Shown here: positions 45,124 through 45,812 of the stretch, in pieces
Numbering within the stretch: the first letter of the stretch is position 1
How the letters are laid out: each line of letters begins with the position of its first letter
Origin: Actinomycetota bacterium
Lineage (GTDB): Bacteria; Actinomycetota; CADDZG01; WHSQ01
NCBI GenBank assembly: GCA_013697295.1
Contig: JACCXF010000005.1
Span: 1-45,812 of the forward strand
Direction of reading: 5' to 3'
DNA length: 45,812 bases
The notes under the pieces: model-generated
The model's input: only the letters and a program-made list of their open reading frames with translations
Database searches by the model: none
What the model was told of the DNA's origin: nothing
Position numbers and translations under genes: made by a program

Positions 45124-45656
45124 CAGGGCTCCTTCTTGCGCCACGCGCTCATCGTTTGACTTACCGTCCACCATGCGAGCAGCACACCAACGAGAGCCAG
45201 GGCGGCCGGAGCGAACTCGGCCGCCTCGGGCGTCGAGGCGGCTGCAAGCAAACCTTCTTCCGGGCCGGACAGCAACACGATCGCAGCCATCACGCCCAGA
45301 CCTGCGTTCCTCAAGAGCATCAATCGGTAGTCGCGGTCGCTCGCCTTACCGAAGCAACCACAGGGGAGACGATCTCCTCTGACCTCCTTCGCACGCAACA
45401 GAGCAAGCGAGAACGACGCCAGGAGAGCGACGGTGAGGGCGGCGGCCGCGCGGGCTGAGAACGCCAGCATCACGACGATGATCGCTGCTTCGGCGAGTGG
45501 CACGCCCCAGAACGCGACCGCCTGCGTGCTTCGCCCCAATCCATAGCCTTCGAGCGCGCGGCTCCATGCCCGCCGGTTCGCGAGCTTGGCGATCGCCGCC
45601 CACGCGAAGGCGGCGGCGAGAAGAGAACCTGCGATCCGAACCACGAAGAGTTCCAC
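45123..45656 (-). CDS. MauE/DoxX-family redox membrane protein
   Basis: A 177-residue protein of four to five membrane helices. The MauE signature is CGCFG (RLPCGCFGKA) in a short loop, after an N-terminal FAWAAIAKLANR helix as in the methylamine-utilisation MauE proteins. It is thought to carry electrons across the membrane for extracytoplasmic thiol chemistry. Its downstream genes are the secreted protein and the phosphodiesterase, and upstream, divergent, is a MauD-like gene. No methylamine dehydrogenase subunit was found. Confidence 0.88.
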   Translation of the reverse strand: MELFVVRIAGSLLAAAFAWAAIAKLANRRAWSRALEGYGLGRSTQAVAFWGVPLAEAAIIVVMLAFSARAAAALTVALLASFSLALLRAKEVRGDRLPCGCFGKASDRDYRLMLLRNAGLGVMAAIVLLSGPEEGLLAAASTPEAAEFAPAALALVGVLLAWWTVSQTMSAWRKKEP

Positions 45657-45699
45657 GGGCGAGAATCCTATTACTGAGGCTGCGGGATAGCCTGACGGC

Positions 45700-45812
45700 G
45701 TGGAAGGTTGGTGGGCAGCTTCTTATCTCGTGTTGTGGCTCCTCGTCGTGATGCTCTGCGTCGTGGTCGTCGCCCTGGCGCGTCAGATCGGGACGCTGCA
45801 CCTTCGACTCGG
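45700..45812 (+). CDS. MauD/TlpA-like thioredoxin-family protein, N-terminal part, truncated by window end
   Basis: GTG 45700 opens a frame running to the last base: an N-terminal hydrophobic helix (YLVLWLLVVMLCVVVVALAR) followed by QIGTLHLRLG. That helix and the LARQIGxLHLRLG ending are typical of the MauD membrane anchor before its thioredoxin domain; the domain itself lies beyond the window. It is divergent from the mauE-like gene with 43 bp between starts, so the pair probably shares a control region. Confidence 0.7.
   Translation, partial: MEGWWAASYLVLWLLVVMLCVVVVALARQIGTLHLRL

Overview
The window is a dense, high-GC bacterial chromosome segment. It suggests an uncultivated or deep-branching actinomycetote. 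Reasons: a clpS–DUF2017 pair, a 13E12/DUF222-type HNH nuclease end, a GlnR-like box in front of amt-glnB-glnD, a PASTA-less membrane Ser/Thr kinase, many GTG starts, and pervasive 1-4 bp stop/start overlaps. No rRNA, tRNA, CRISPR array, insertion sequence or prophage was seen. The order reads as ordinary core chromosome with a few accessory loci.

Layout. 1-2.9 kb: end of an HNH nuclease, a small lipoprotein, a heavy-metal-binding (CopZ-like) protein, 6-phosphogluconate dehydrogenase and a cupin. 3.0-9.4 kb (minus strand): a tightly overlapping ten-gene run that starts with an ECF sigma factor and an 81-aa membrane protein, then encodes fatty acid synthesis type II: fabD, a biotinyl-like protein without the biotin lysine, fabH, fabG, acpP, fabF, a Bacillus FabL-type enoyl reductase, and acpS. 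9.5-10.9 kb: a repeat-bearing leader, clpS, DUF2017 and a Bcp peroxiredoxin. 10.9-18.1 kb: a YegP-like membrane protein, endonuclease IV, a CBS protein, an SRPBCC protein, a DUF2231 protein, a YchF-like ATPase, an SDR, arginase, a TerC protein and an EamA transporter. 18.1-25.9 kb: a secreted phosphoesterase, a GH51-like glycosidase lipoprotein, then a plus-strand operon of patatin, acyl-CoA synthetase, alpha/beta hydrolase and 6-phosphogluconolactonase.

25.9-31.5 kb: the nitrogen-sensing operon amt-glnB-glnD behind a phased GlnR-type operator, with a convergent amidase. 31.5-37.5 kb: a membrane Ser/Thr kinase, two secreted CAP-domain proteins (the second behind a clear GEMM/cyclic-di-GMP-I riboswitch), a palindrome followed by a Na/Pi-cotransporter-like protein and a ribbon-helix-helix protein, an orphan solute-binding lipoprotein and a third, divergent CAP protein. 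37.7-42.9 kb: a stand-alone receiver, YajQ (a family with reported c-di-GMP binding), a HAD/phosphotransferase/acyl-CoA dehydrogenase operon, a lone Lrp ligand-binding domain and LarE. 43-45.8 kb: a membrane-redox MauE gene with a secreted protein and a type I phosphodiesterase, divergent from the start of a MauD/TlpA-like gene cut by the window end.

Most interesting: the GEMM riboswitch with a CAP-protein family and YajQ nearby; the ECF sigma factor fused by translational coupling to a whole FAS II operon containing a lysine-less BCCP-like protein; the helically phased GlnR-like operator; and the three-copy repeat plus palindrome ahead of clpS. All function calls come from reading the translated sequences; no database search was run.
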